This document shows, in pieces, positions 1 to 7,613 of a stretch of 28,234 nucleotides of DNA (its first letter is position 1; each line of letters starts with the position of its first letter). The stretch is taken from contig JAHFNM010000004.1 in assembly GCA_023267415.1 (NCBI GenBank), forward strand, positions 1 through 28,234, given 5' to 3'. Both the position numbers and the translations under genes were made by a program. A model generated the notes under the pieces. The model was given only the letters and a program-made list of their open reading frames with translations. It was not told the origin of the DNA and did no database searches. The stretch is from Candidatus Nomurabacteria bacterium. Lineage in GTDB: Bacteria; Patescibacteriota; Minisyncoccia; Phycocordibacterales; UBA9973.

Positions 1-874
1 CTTTGCCGTCGAGTCCTTCGAGGATATCGAGCGACATGACCGCTTGTTCTTCCTGCTTGTTCATGCGAAGTACATCGCGTCCCATGAGCATGTTGAATGT
101 CTGGTCGGTGCCGCCAATCTCAAGATCGCACGATCCGTAGATACTTGTAATCGCAGAAGAATCGATTCCCTGCAAAACCGGATAGAGCATTTCGTGCATG
201 TAGAGTTCTCCTCCGTTATTGAGGCGATCCTGAAACATGTCGCGCTCGAGCAATCGTGCGTGCGTGACGTGGCGAAGTACGGAGAGAATATTGAGGAATG
301 AAAACGTGAGCGAAGCAGGCTTTTTTATGGCCGTCACCTGCATACGCGAGCTATCAAACAGCATAGCTTTGCCGATGAACGAGTTTGCATCGACTTGAAT
401 ATGATTCTCATCCTTTGCGTCGTTGATGGTCACGGTCGATCCGGGCTCCGCCGCAATGTCAGTCACGCTCAAGAACCAGTCCGAATTGCGGATCCAGGAA
501 AATACGCTTGGGTCGAGCGAGAGGATCTTCCCTGCCTGATCGAGATAGGTCTTCATGTTTGCTTCGATCTCGGCCTGAGAGATTTCCGGTCGGGTCTTTG
601 ATTTGCCGGTCGGGTCGCCGATAAGCGAAGTATAGTCGCCGATAAGAAAAATGACCTTGCACCCCATATCCTGAAACGAACGAAGCTTGCGCAGGATGAC
701 GGCGTGACCGATATGGATATCGGGTCGAGTTGGATCCATGCCGAGCTTAATGACTATTTCTTTTGAGTATGTGCCGGCGATCTTTCCTTCGATCTTCTTT
801 CGGAACGAATTGTCCGGATCGATAAAGCTCGCCACTCCGCGAGAAAATAATTCTTCCATATCTACAGATTTCAT
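1..874 (-). CDS. tyrS: tyrosyl-tRNA synthetase, C-terminus beyond the left edge
   Basis: Attaches tyrosine to tRNA-Tyr in the cytoplasm (class I synthetase). Reading the minus strand from the ATG at 874 gives 291 uninterrupted residues. The class I HIGH motif is at residues 54-57 in the context PDIHIGHA, a GDPTGKS segment follows near residue 88, and the tyrosine-pocket motif GGTDQTFN is near residue 255. The frame stops at the window edge just after GLDGK, where KMSKS would be expected, so the KMSKS loop and the anticodon-binding part are missing here. The HIGH and LERD-type signatures match the TyrS2-like bacterial group. Odd feature: about 45 residues (roughly 134-190) separate NSDW from LLERD beyond the usual spacing. 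A -10 box lies 6 nt upstream, and the PBP gene diverges from the same short intergenic region. Identity is near certain. Confidence 0.95.
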   Translation of the reverse strand, partial: MKSVDMEELFSRGVASFIDPDNSFRKKIEGKIAGTYSKEIVIKLGMDPTRPDIHIGHAVILRKLRSFQDMGCKVIFLIGDYTSLIGDPTGKSKTRPEISQAEIEANMKTYLDQAGKILSLDPSVFSWIRNSDWFLSVTDIAAEPGSTVTINDAKDENHIQVDANSFIGKAMLFDSSRMQVTAIKKPASLTFSFLNILSVLRHVTHARLLERDMFQDRLNNGGELYMHEMLYPVLQGIDSSAITSIYGSCDLEIGGTDQTFNMLMGRDVLRMNKQEEQAVMSLDILEGLDGK

Positions 875-880
875 AATGGC

Positions 881-889
881 ACTTTACCA
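881..889 (-). promoter_or_regulatory. extended -10 promoter of tyrS
   Basis: On the minus strand the sequence is TGG-TAAAGT, an extended -10 (TGn plus hexamer, two mismatches to TATAAT). Six bases separate it from the tyrS ATG, so transcription would start at or next to the A of the start codon. No convincing -35 box is seen. The hexamer is weak alone, but its spacing matches several other genes in the window. Confidence 0.45.
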
Positions 890-917
890 TAAAAGGTCTT
901 TTTTGTCTTTTGGGCCG

Positions 918-926
918 TGGTATGAT
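918..926 (+). promoter_or_regulatory. extended -10 promoter of the PBP gene
   Basis: TGG-TATGAT is an extended -10 with one mismatch to TATAAT, ending 6 nt before the ATG at 933. No ribosome-binding site fits between them, so a leaderless mRNA is predicted. It diverges from the tyrS promoter about 30 bp away. Confidence 0.55.
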
Positions 927-932
927 TGAAGA

Positions 933-3443
933 ATGGAATCTCTATATAAAAAACCGCATTTTATTCGAAACACATTATTCGCCCTCCTCGGCATTGGAGC
1001 AGTTATTTTTGCCATCCTTATCATTTGGATCAGTTTTATCAAGCTTCCCGACTTCACCTCGTTCGACTCCCGCAAGCAGGTCAATTCCACCAAGATATAT
1101 GATCGAACGGGGCAGATCGTGCTCTATGATCTTGGATCGGACGCACATCGAACATCGATTCCTACGACAGATATGGGGGTGAACATTAAGAACGCCACCG
1201 TCGCCATTGAGGATTCGAATTTCTACAGCCACATCGGCATACAGCCAAAATCAATGCTTCGCGCCCTTCTTGCCGACATCGCCCATGTGGGCGCAGTGCA
1301 AGGTGGATCGACCATCACCCAGCAGGTCATCAAAAAGAGCTTGCTCTCCGACGACAAGACTATTGTCCGCAAGCTCAAAGAGATCATTCTGGCGCTTAAG
1401 CTTGAACGTGAATACCAAAAGGACGACATCTTGGGAATCTACCTCAACCAGAATCCGTATGGCGGAAATATTTTCGGTATCCAGGAAGCATCGCAAACAT
1501 TCTTCGGTAAAGATCCCAAAGACCTTACGCTTGCCGAAGCCGCATACCTTGCCGCTATTCCAAATGCTCCAACTCACTATTCCCCGTATGGCACACACAA
1601 AGACGACTTGGAAAAGCGAAAGAACTTGGTCCTCACTCGAGAACACGATCTCAAATTCATAACCGATGCGGAATATGCGCAAGCAAAAGCCGAAGTGGTC
1701 ACTTGGAAGCCACAGCAGTCCCAGGGCATCAAGGCTCCGCACTTCGTGTTCTATATCAAAGATTATCTTGAGCAGAAATACGGAGTAGACACCGTCGAAT
1801 CAGGCGGATTGAAAGTCATCACCACACTCGACTACAATCTCCAGCAAATAGCTGAGACAGCAGTTGCCGACTATACAACCGGCGCACACAAACAAGGCGT
1901 GGACAAGCTGAATGCGGCCTTCGTGGCCATCGATCCAAAGACTGGACAGATCTTGGTGATGGTCGGGTCGCGCAATTATTTCGACAAAGAGATCGATGGC
2001 AACTTCAACGTAGCCACAGCCCTTCGCCAACCTGGATCGTCGTTCAAGCCATACATGTATGCGACAGCATTCGAACAGGGATACACACCCGACACAGTTC
2101 TCTTCGATGTGCCGACAGAATTCAATCCGCACTGCGATCCATATGACCATCCATACAAGGGCACGCCGGCAAGCTCATGTTATATGCCAGTGGACTATGA
2201 AGGATATTCAGGACCGATGGATATTCGCACCGCGCTCGGCAGCTCGATCAACGTACCCGCAGTGAAGATGCTCTATCTTGTAGGTGTTGGAAATACGATC
2301 AAGACAGCAAAGGATATGGGTATCACATCACTCAACGATCCGAGCCGTTACGGACTCTCGCTTGTGCTTGGAGGAGGCGAAGTGAAATTGCTCGATGCAG
2401 TAAGCGCGTACAGTGTGTTTGCCGCCGACGGAGTTCGCCACCCCGACACCGGAATACTTTCTGTCACCGACAACACGGGAGCAGTGCTTGAGTCATACGA
2501 GGACAACCCTTCGCAAGTGCTTCCGAAAAATGTGACCTTGCAGATAAGCGACGTACTTTCCGACAATAACGCGCGTCGCCTGACGTTTAGTCCAACTTCA
2601 CCACTCTACTTCCCTGACCACCAGGTAGCGGTCAAAACAGGTACCACAAACGACTTCAAAGACTTGTGGACCATTGGATACACTCCATCGCTCGTGGCCG
2701 GTGTGTGGGCTGGATTAAACGACAACACTCCCCTCTATAAAGGCATCACGGGTAGCCCGATCTGGCACGAATTTATGGCGGAAGCGTTAAAGGCATATCC
2801 AAATGAAACATTTGAAAAACCGGAAGTGGATCCGAACTATGCCAAACTCCCTCCTGTCTTGCGTGGATTTTGGCAGGGAGGCACAAGCTTCACAGTAGAT
2901 ACCATTTCTGGAAAGCTTGCCACTGACCTTACTCCTGTGGCCACCCGGAAAGAATATGTGGTCACCGATGTGCACGACATTCTATATTGGATCAATAGAG
3001 CAAATCCAAGAGATACTTCGGCAAATTCACGCGGAGAATCTCTGTATCAAAACTGGGAGACGGCCGTGCAAGATTGGTGGAAAGCAAACGCATATAAATA
3101 TCCAGTGGTAACACTTGCACAGAAACCGGTCGGATACGACGACGTGCACACTGAGGCAAATGCGCCTCATGTAAAGTTACTCACTCCGACAAGTGGATCT
3201 TCCGTATCGCAAAAAGGAACTGTGTTGGTGACTATTTCCTCGACCGGCGCATATCCTTTGAAAAGGATGGATGTGTTCCTCAACAACGCCTATGTCGGCA
3301 GTGCTAATGGAACCTCGCCAACACTCTCCTTCTCTCCTGAACAGATCTCGAACGCCCAAACAGGAACAAACACATTGATGGTTGTAGCCACTGATACCAT
3401 GGAATCAACAGGAAGTGTAAGTGAAGATATTACGATTAATTAA
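933..3443 (+). CDS. class A penicillin-binding protein (PBP1A-like), bifunctional murein polymerase and cross-linker
   Basis: An 836-residue membrane-anchored enzyme that polymerises lipid II and cross-links the peptides on the outer face of the membrane. A short cytoplasmic N-terminus is followed by one transmembrane helix (about 13-35). The GT51 glycosyltransferase domain follows, with EDSNFYSH (catalytic Glu93), GGSTITQQ near 124 and the ERE/YLN motif near 158-171. The transpeptidase domain has SSFK (nucleophile Ser369), SIN (438-440) and KTG (568-570), so both active sites look intact. After about residue 740 there is an extra Ig-like beta domain of about 90 residues ending in DITIN, probably for wall or surface contact. 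Its stop lies 13 nt before a strong hairpin terminator. The start at 933 is supported by the -10 box 6 nt upstream. Function is very secure; the ponA/mrcA name is not. Confidence 0.95.
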   Translation: MESLYKKPHFIRNTLFALLGIGAVIFAILIIWISFIKLPDFTSFDSRKQVNSTKIYDRTGQIVLYDLGSDAHRTSIPTTDMGVNIKNATVAIEDSNFYSHIGIQPKSMLRALLADIAHVGAVQGGSTITQQVIKKSLLSDDKTIVRKLKEIILALKLEREYQKDDILGIYLNQNPYGGNIFGIQEASQTFFGKDPKDLTLAEAAYLAAIPNAPTHYSPYGTHKDDLEKRKNLVLTREHDLKFITDAEYAQAKAEVVTWKPQQSQGIKAPHFVFYIKDYLEQKYGVDTVESGGLKVITTLDYNLQQIAETAVADYTTGAHKQGVDKLNAAFVAIDPKTGQILVMVGSRNYFDKEIDGNFNVATALRQPGSSFKPYMYATAFEQGYTPDTVLFDVPTEFNPHCDPYDHPYKGTPASSCYMPVDYEGYSGPMDIRTALGSSINVPAVKMLYLVGVGNTIKTAKDMGITSLNDPSRYGLSLVLGGGEVKLLDAVSAYSVFAADGVRHPDTGILSVTDNTGAVLESYEDNPSQVLPKNVTLQISDVLSDNNARRLTFSPTSPLYFPDHQVAVKTGTTNDFKDLWTIGYTPSLVAGVWAGLNDNTPLYKGITGSPIWHEFMAEALKAYPNETFEKPEVDPNYAKLPPVLRGFWQGGTSFTVDTISGKLATDLTPVATRKEYVVTDVHDILYWINRANPRDTSANSRGESLYQNWETAVQDWWKANAYKYPVVTLAQKPVGYDDVHTEANAPHVKLLTPTSGSSVSQKGTVLVTISSTGAYPLKRMDVFLNNAYVGSANGTSPTLSFSPEQISNAQTGTNTLMVVATDTMESTGSVSEDITIN

Positions 3444-3456
3444 ATAACCCGCCTCT

Positions 3457-3500
3457 GTGCGCTAAAAATCCCTCACGAAAGTGAGGGATTTTTAGCGCAC
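3457..3500. terminator. bidirectional intrinsic terminator between convergent genes
   Basis: Perfect 20-bp inverted repeat (3457-3476 and 3481-3500) around a GAAA tetraloop. The stem carries internal A and T runs, so each strand reads as a GC-rich core followed by TTTTTA. It ends the PBP transcript on the plus strand and the small gene on the minus strand. The minus-strand gene's stop codon (3492-3494) lies inside the stem. Confidence 0.85.
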
Positions 3501-3752
3501 AACAGTGATGTGTTTGGTCATCGGATTTTCTTTGAGTAAGGCGAGTATCTTCCCTTGTTTGAGTGATATTTCGCTTTTTTGCACTGGGGAGAGCTTGAGT
3601 GTGACTACTGCTCCGCGAATAGTCACGTTTTGAATATTCATATCGATCCTGATGCTTGCTTTTGTAACCGCGTCGAGGACTGCGGTTTTCGCATCATCGC
3701 TTGATTGGGCGAGTTTTATGAACCGTTCTAAGAAATCTCCGAGTTTTTTCAT
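3492..3752 (-). CDS. small protein, possible DUF721/DciA-like domain
   Basis: An 86-residue cytoplasmic protein when started at the ATG at 3752 (MKKLGDFLERF). An in-frame ATG 24 nt further upstream lies inside a palindromic repeat and is less likely. The N-terminal half looks helical. The second half has a beta pattern ending in VVTLKLSPVQKSEIS and then a helix with KQGKILALLKEN. This resembles the core of DUF721, the KH-like fold of the helicase loader DciA, where a 'gvLtVrv..spaw..eLs..k..ll..Ln' pattern is typical. The nearby dnaN and dnaA are compatible with a replication role, but this is inference and the similarity is short. AAGGAGAGG ends 10 nt before the start and could act as a Shine-Dalgarno site. 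If not DciA-like, it is an unknown small protein. Confidence 0.6.
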   Translation of the reverse strand: MKKLGDFLERFIKLAQSSDDAKTAVLDAVTKASIRIDMNIQNVTIRGAVVTLKLSPVQKSEISLKQGKILALLKENPMTKHITVVR

Positions 3753-3762
3753 AGTGTTTTTA

Positions 3763-3795
3763 CCTCTCCTTACCAAGGAGAGGGTTAGGGTGAGG
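3763..3795. repeat. dispersed palindromic repeat, family 1 copy A
   Basis: CCTCTCCTT (3763-3771) pairs with AAGGAGAGG (3775-3783) and is followed by the tail GTTAGGGTGAGG. The same layout, with GTTGGGGTGAGG, is found at 8343-8375. This is a REP-like intergenic palindrome. On the minus strand the arm AAGGAGAGG falls just upstream of the 3492-3752 gene. Confidence 0.75.
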
Positions 3796-3835
3796 CAATG
3801 AGAAGGTAATCCTACCGGCGCACCTTTAGGTGTGA

Positions 3836-4336
3836 TTATTCTTGTGATTTTTTTAAATTTTCCGCCAACTCTTTCAATTTTTCAAAATCTGCTTTTGGTC
3901 CCCCGCCAGAACATATCCATCCTTCATATGTATCAAACCAAAATTCTTTTTCCGAAATATATTGCTCCCAATTACCTTGTTTTAATTTTTCAGTTCCGTG
4001 CATCGGAACAAGTTTTATATGGGCATGATCAATCCCTGTTCCTTCCATAATCAAACCAACCCTGCCAACACCGGAATAATAATTTTCGATTATGGAAGCG
4101 ACCTTTTTTGAAGCAATGACGAATTCCTGAAGTGCAGCATCTGGCATTTTTAATACATCGCTTCCAAAATGCTCTTTTGGGGCAACACAAGAAAAACCTT
4201 CAGTATTTGGATCAATTGAAAGAAACGCTATATATTTTGCGTCTTGCCAAAAAACTCCCGGTGTTTCTAATCTCCCGGCAACAATTTCACAGAAGGGGCA
4301 TTTATTTTTTTCAGTTTTTGCTTCGTATAGTGCCAT
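3836..4336 (-). CDS. HIT-family nucleotide hydrolase/transferase-like protein
   Basis: A 166-residue cytoplasmic protein. CPFC (Cys13, Cys16) near the N-terminus is typical of zinc-carrying HIT proteins and is followed by IVAGR, the usual N-terminal HIT block. The histidine triad region reads DHAHIKLVPMH (His104, His106): the first two triad histidines and the downstream proline are present, but the third position is Lys108. HIT enzymes cleave dinucleoside polyphosphates or nucleoside-phosphoramidates; the real substrate cannot be told. The C-terminal 50 residues go beyond the compact HIT core and end in a lysine-rich helix. The gene looks more AT-rich than the secretion cluster to the right. 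It lies between two dispersed palindromic repeats, which may mean it was inserted. Family assignment is firm; activity is uncertain. Confidence 0.85.
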   Translation of the reverse strand: MALYEAKTEKNKCPFCEIVAGRLETPGVFWQDAKYIAFLSIDPNTEGFSCVAPKEHFGSDVLKMPDAALQEFVIASKKVASIIENYYSGVGRVGLIMEGTGIDHAHIKLVPMHGTEKLKQGNWEQYISEKEFWFDTYEGWICSGGGPKADFEKLKELAENLKKSQE

Positions 4337-4351
4337 AGTTTTATTTAGTAT

Positions 4352-4377
4352 GTATCCTCAATCAAGTCGAGGATGAC
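4352..4377. repeat. dispersed palindromic repeat, family 2 copy A
   Basis: On the minus strand it reads GTCATCC-TCGACTTGATTGA-GGATAC, an imperfect palindrome (ATCCTC/GAGGAT arms). A related unit, GTCGTCC-CAAACTCGATTTG-GGATCC, is at 11324-11349. It lies in the 58-bp gap between the SET-domain and HIT genes and may also act as a weak hairpin ending the dnaN-SET transcript. Confidence 0.6.
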
Positions 4378-4394
4378 TCTAAAATCCCCACTGA

Positions 4395-4793
4395 TTAATA
4401 ATCTTCAGGAAGACTGTCGGGTGATTTTTCTTCAAACAGGTTGTAGTTGTCGGTGATCTCCTCCCCTTTTTGTATATCTTTTATTGCCCGGGTCACAACC
4501 TCTTCTTCATCGTCAAAATGTGCACTCTTTGAGTTTGGGTCGTCGGAGTGATTGAAATATTTTCCATCATCGACGGGAAATATATGCTTGTTGCTTTTCT
4601 TACTGAGATACGCGTAAAACTTGAGATATTTTTGAGCCCGTTCCGGGAGCGTATCGATTTCCGTTTGGGTGAATTTCTGATCGAAACCAGGGGTGAATTT
4701 CCAAAGGATGGTTCCTTTCGGTATAAACTCATCAGCGAAGAGTCCTAGTCCATGAATATCACTCTGGAGCACTTTTGTTTTTACGTACATCAT
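4395..4793 (-). CDS. SET-domain protein (putative protein-lysine methyltransferase)
   Basis: A 132-residue protein made almost entirely of a SET domain. SET motif I is HGLGLFA (14-20), part of the cofactor site. The NHS motif (Asn81-Ser83, in GKYFNHSDDPN) and the C-terminal GEEITDNY (110-117, with the Tyr that usually lines the active site) are all present. SET proteins transfer a methyl group from S-adenosylmethionine to lysine. Post-SET cysteines are absent, as in many short bacterial members. The gene starts 5 nt after the dnaN stop with no Shine-Dalgarno site, so it is probably translated by coupling in a dnaN transcript. The start is at 4793 or at the adjacent ATG at 4790. The target protein is unknown; ribosomal or DNA-binding proteins are possible. 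Confidence 0.85.
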   Translation of the reverse strand: MMYVKTKVLQSDIHGLGLFADEFIPKGTILWKFTPGFDQKFTQTEIDTLPERAQKYLKFYAYLSKKSNKHIFPVDDGKYFNHSDDPNSKSAHFDDEEEVVTRAIKDIQKGEEITDNYNLFEEKSPDSLPEDY

Positions 4794-4798
4794 AATGG

Positions 4799-5896
4799 TT
4801 ATCTATTCATTGGCATTAGAAGGTATGTGAATGAGTTGTCCGACACACCGCGTATAACGACCGCCTTGGCACCGCCATTGAGTCCGATACTAATACTGTC
4901 CTGAGGGATGAATGAGAGGCTTTCAATCAAATAGCGTTGATTGAGGGCTATTGAGACATCGTCTCCAGATAGGGTCGCATCGATCACACCGGAATACTCT
5001 CCAACATCGCTGTTCTTCGACACACACTCGAATTTTTTCTTACTTGGAGTTATAGCGAATGTGATTTGGTTGAATTTATCGGAAAAAATGTTGGCTCCTT
5101 TGAGTGTGTTGAGTAGATCCTGCTTTAATACGATCACTTCTGTCTGGAATTCCCTTGGAATGATCTGTTTATAATCAGGGAAGCTCCCTGATGTCAGGCG
5201 TGATGTGATATATACCCCTGGAACAGTGATGGCGATCTGGTTTTCGTTGATTGAGAGCGTTATCTCTTCGTTAGTATTCTCCAAGATACGGGCGATCTCG
5301 ATGATGTTTTTGTATGGAATGAGGATAGGAGAGAATTCAACGGCTTTTTTAATTGTTTCTTTTTTCTCTGCGAGCCGGAAGGAATCGGTTGCGACAAAAT
5401 ATAGAGTGTTTTCGTTTGAAGCGATATACACGCTTGCTATCTCGGGTTTAATATCAGAAAGGGCTGAAGCGAAATAGGTGCTTTTGATCCCTCGAATGAA
5501 TTCCTTCTGTGGGATCTTTATTTGAGTGCCGGAAACAGATGGCAAGGTTGGAAAGTCTTCGTATGGATGGGTTTTGATGGTGGTCTTATTATGAGCGGTT
5601 GTGAGATTGAGAGTTGTATCGTTTTGGGCGATCTTTATCTTTTCATTCTTTGGGAGAGTGTTTAGAAATGCATAGAGCGTCTTTCCGTCGACTGCCACCA
5701 CTCCATCCTTCTCAGTCTTCACTCCCAACTCAAACTCAACTCCGAGGGAGAGGTTTGTTGCACGGATCTTTACCGAGTTACCGGCAACGATAATCAAAAT
5801 AGTGTTGAGTGCTGGAAGCGACGCATTGCGAGCTGTGACTCGATCTGCGTTCTCAACTGCCATTATGAGTTTTTCAACAGTAGTTTCGAATATCAT
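4799..5896 (-). CDS. dnaN: DNA polymerase III sliding clamp (beta subunit)
   Basis: A 365-residue ring-forming clamp that tethers the replicative polymerase to DNA. It is the usual length for three clamp domains. The N-terminus (MIFETTVEKLIMAVENADRV) and the C-terminal YLLMPMNR, the conserved tail near the partner-binding cleft, are characteristic. It lies 3' of dnaA on the same strand across a 223-bp gap with DnaA-box-like sites, the classic bacterial order. The SET-domain gene follows after 5 nt. The expected recF and gyrB do not follow. Upstream of the ATG the minus strand is a run of TA-rich sequence without a clear promoter or ribosome-binding site. Confidence 0.97.
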   Translation of the reverse strand: MIFETTVEKLIMAVENADRVTARNASLPALNTILIIVAGNSVKIRATNLSLGVEFELGVKTEKDGVVAVDGKTLYAFLNTLPKNEKIKIAQNDTTLNLTTAHNKTTIKTHPYEDFPTLPSVSGTQIKIPQKEFIRGIKSTYFASALSDIKPEIASVYIASNENTLYFVATDSFRLAEKKETIKKAVEFSPILIPYKNIIEIARILENTNEEITLSINENQIAITVPGVYITSRLTSGSFPDYKQIIPREFQTEVIVLKQDLLNTLKGANIFSDKFNQITFAITPSKKKFECVSKNSDVGEYSGVIDATLSGDDVSIALNQRYLIESLSFIPQDSISIGLNGGAKAVVIRGVSDNSFTYLLMPMNR

Positions 5897-6119
5897 ATAT
5901 ATAAAAATTACTATTACTATTAAACCTGTGGATATGTGTATAAAACTATAAAACCGTTATATATCAAACTCTTTCGGTTGTTTTTTCTTTTATACAACTG
6001 TTTATAATCGACTTGTTATACACACCCATCTTTTTTAATAACCAAATACCTCTTTTTTATTCACATTCATTCCACACAATCGCATTTGTTTTCCACACAC
6101 CTTTCACCAACTTTGGATC
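5897..6119. other. dnaA-dnaN intergenic region, candidate replication origin
   Basis: AT-rich 223-bp gap containing sites that match or nearly match the DnaA box TTWTNCACA. TTATACACA is at 6016-6024 (+), TTTTCCACA at 6089-6097 (+), TTATACACA at 5935-5943 (-) and ATATCCACA at 5927-5935 (-, one mismatch). The last two overlap by one base. T-rich runs at 5978-5990 and 6031-6060 could be an unwinding element. The location between dnaA and dnaN is a standard oriC position. No gene is seen here. Confidence 0.6.
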
Positions 6120-7481
6120 TTATTTGAACAACGCCCGTATTTGGTCCAATTCTTGCGCGATCAACATGTCGTTTTTCATATCATTCTTTATTTTCAAGCA
6201 CGAATGGATGACGGTAGTATGGTCTTTACCTCCCAGTTTTTGACCAATGAGCGGATATGACACATTGAAATCCTCTCGAAGAATAAACATCACGATCTGG
6301 CGGACTTTCACAATCTCCTTTCGGCGAGTCTTTTCATAAATAGAGGCTTCTTCAACACTGTAAAAGTCGGCGATGGTCTTTACCACCTCTTTCACCGAGG
6401 CGGTCTTCTTTTGCTTAATACTGTTTTTCAAGAGATTCTTTGTCTCAAGTAGTGTTGGGAAACGGCCTTTCAATTGTGATTGCAAGACGATGGCATTCAA
6501 GCTACCTTCAAGCTCGCGCACATTGCCGGCTATAGCGCTTGCGATATATTCAAGGATCTCATCAGGCAGGTTCAAGCCTAATTCTTGGACTTTAGTCCTA
6601 AGAATGGCGAGGCGAGACTCATATTCAGGCTCAGTGATGTCCACGATCATACCCTGGGCAAATCGTGTACGCATACGGTCTTCGAGTCCTGGGATGAAGT
6701 TTGGGTGCTTATCGGATGAGAACACAATCTGCTTCCCAGCTTCGTGATAACTATTGAAAAGATGGAACAATTCTTCCTGAGTCTTTTCCGCCTTGCCCAC
6801 AAGTTGAACATCGTCGATGATGATCGCGTCGTACTTGCGGTATTTTTCCTTGAATGTATTCCCTGCCCCACGGTTGGACTGCACGGAATTGATGTAGTCG
6901 ACCGTGAATTTTTCCTGAGTGATGTAATACACTTTCTTCTCGGGATATTTTTCTTTGATCGCGTTTCCTACAGCTTGAATAAGATGTGTCTTTCCAAGAC
7001 CAGACGATCCATAGATGAAGAGCGGATTGTATTGCTTGCCTGGGCGTGCCACTGCTGCCTGAGTCGCTGCATACGCGAGCTCGTTGAACGGGCCAACGAC
7101 GAACGTATCGAATGTATAGCGCGGATTCAGGTTGTCGTCTTTGTTCACATACAGATCTTTCAGAGGAAGCTCGGTGTTCACAGCAAAGTCAGGCTTCAAC
7201 TGAGTGCTGACCTCGATCTTGTGAGACTTGGGATCTCCTTTAACCACCATATATTCGACATTGCGCGTATGTTCCCATGCGTTTCGGAGGACACGCATGA
7301 TGAGTTTGTGAAATTTGTTTGAAAGCCAGTCTTTTACGAATTCGTTCGGTACTCCGACGAACACAGTACCCGCATCTTCTTTTACGAGAGAGGTGTTTTT
7401 GAACCAGGTGCTGAAATTTGCCTTTGAAACCTCGCTTTCAATCTCAACTAAACAATGATTCCAAAGCTCTTTTGTATCCAT
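6120..7481 (-). CDS. dnaA: chromosomal replication initiator DnaA
   Basis: A 453-residue AAA+ ATPase that binds DnaA boxes and opens the origin. Domain I starts MDTKELWNHCLVEIES. Walker A is GSSGLGKT (158-165) and Walker B is IIDDVQ (221-226). NVRELEGSLN is near 320, and the domain IV DNA-binding signature GGKDHTTVIHS is at 417-427. The reading frame stays open for 51 codons upstream, but those codons cover repeats and a DnaA-box-like site and resemble no DnaA. The ATG at 7481 gives a standard N-terminus and lies 7 nt after a perfect TATAAT. Autoregulation through the box at 7548-7556 is plausible. All key residues are present. Confidence 0.97.
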   Translation of the reverse strand: MDTKELWNHCLVEIESEVSKANFSTWFKNTSLVKEDAGTVFVGVPNEFVKDWLSNKFHKLIMRVLRNAWEHTRNVEYMVVKGDPKSHKIEVSTQLKPDFAVNTELPLKDLYVNKDDNLNPRYTFDTFVVGPFNELAYAATQAAVARPGKQYNPLFIYGSSGLGKTHLIQAVGNAIKEKYPEKKVYYITQEKFTVDYINSVQSNRGAGNTFKEKYRKYDAIIIDDVQLVGKAEKTQEELFHLFNSYHEAGKQIVFSSDKHPNFIPGLEDRMRTRFAQGMIVDITEPEYESRLAILRTKVQELGLNLPDEILEYIASAIAGNVRELEGSLNAIVLQSQLKGRFPTLLETKNLLKNSIKQKKTASVKEVVKTIADFYSVEEASIYEKTRRKEIVKVRQIVMFILREDFNVSYPLIGQKLGGKDHTTVIHSCLKIKNDMKNDMLIAQELDQIRALFK

Positions 7482-7488
7482 GGTTCCG

Positions 7489-7494
7489 ATTATA
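7489..7494 (-). promoter_or_regulatory. -10 box of dnaA
   Basis: Perfect TATAAT on the minus strand, 7 nt before the dnaA ATG, predicting transcription from about the start codon. No good -35 hexamer is present at 16-18 nt (CTCCTG is there instead). A DnaA-box-like site about 55 bp upstream could feed back on it. Confidence 0.6.
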
Positions 7495-7553
7495 TATGCC
7501 GAGGTTTTTTTCAGGAGAAATATGACTGCATATCCCTGTTGAAAACCTGTGGA

Positions 7554-7613
7554 CAACGAGAATGTGTACTCACATACCGGCGTCCCCTTGCGGGGCAACG
7601 AGAATGTGTACTC
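7554..7613. repeat. 18-bp direct repeat pair upstream of dnaA
   Basis: CAACGAGAATGTGTACTC occurs at 7554-7571 and 7596-7613, a 42-bp period, and the partial third copy CAACGAAAA is at 7632-7640. Between the full copies is a small CCCC-TTGC-GGGG hairpin. The first copy overlaps the edge of the DnaA-box-like site. Iteron-like spacing suggests a binding site for an initiator or regulator. Confidence 0.75.

Noticed and set aside
541..640. Short direct repeats (GTCGCCGATAAG and CGGTCGGGTC twice)
   Set aside because: Explained by repeated codons in the tyrS LIGDYTSLIGDPTGK segment.
6744..7322. 192-codon plus-strand open frame
   Set aside because: Entirely antisense to the conserved ATPase domain of dnaA; a shadow frame.
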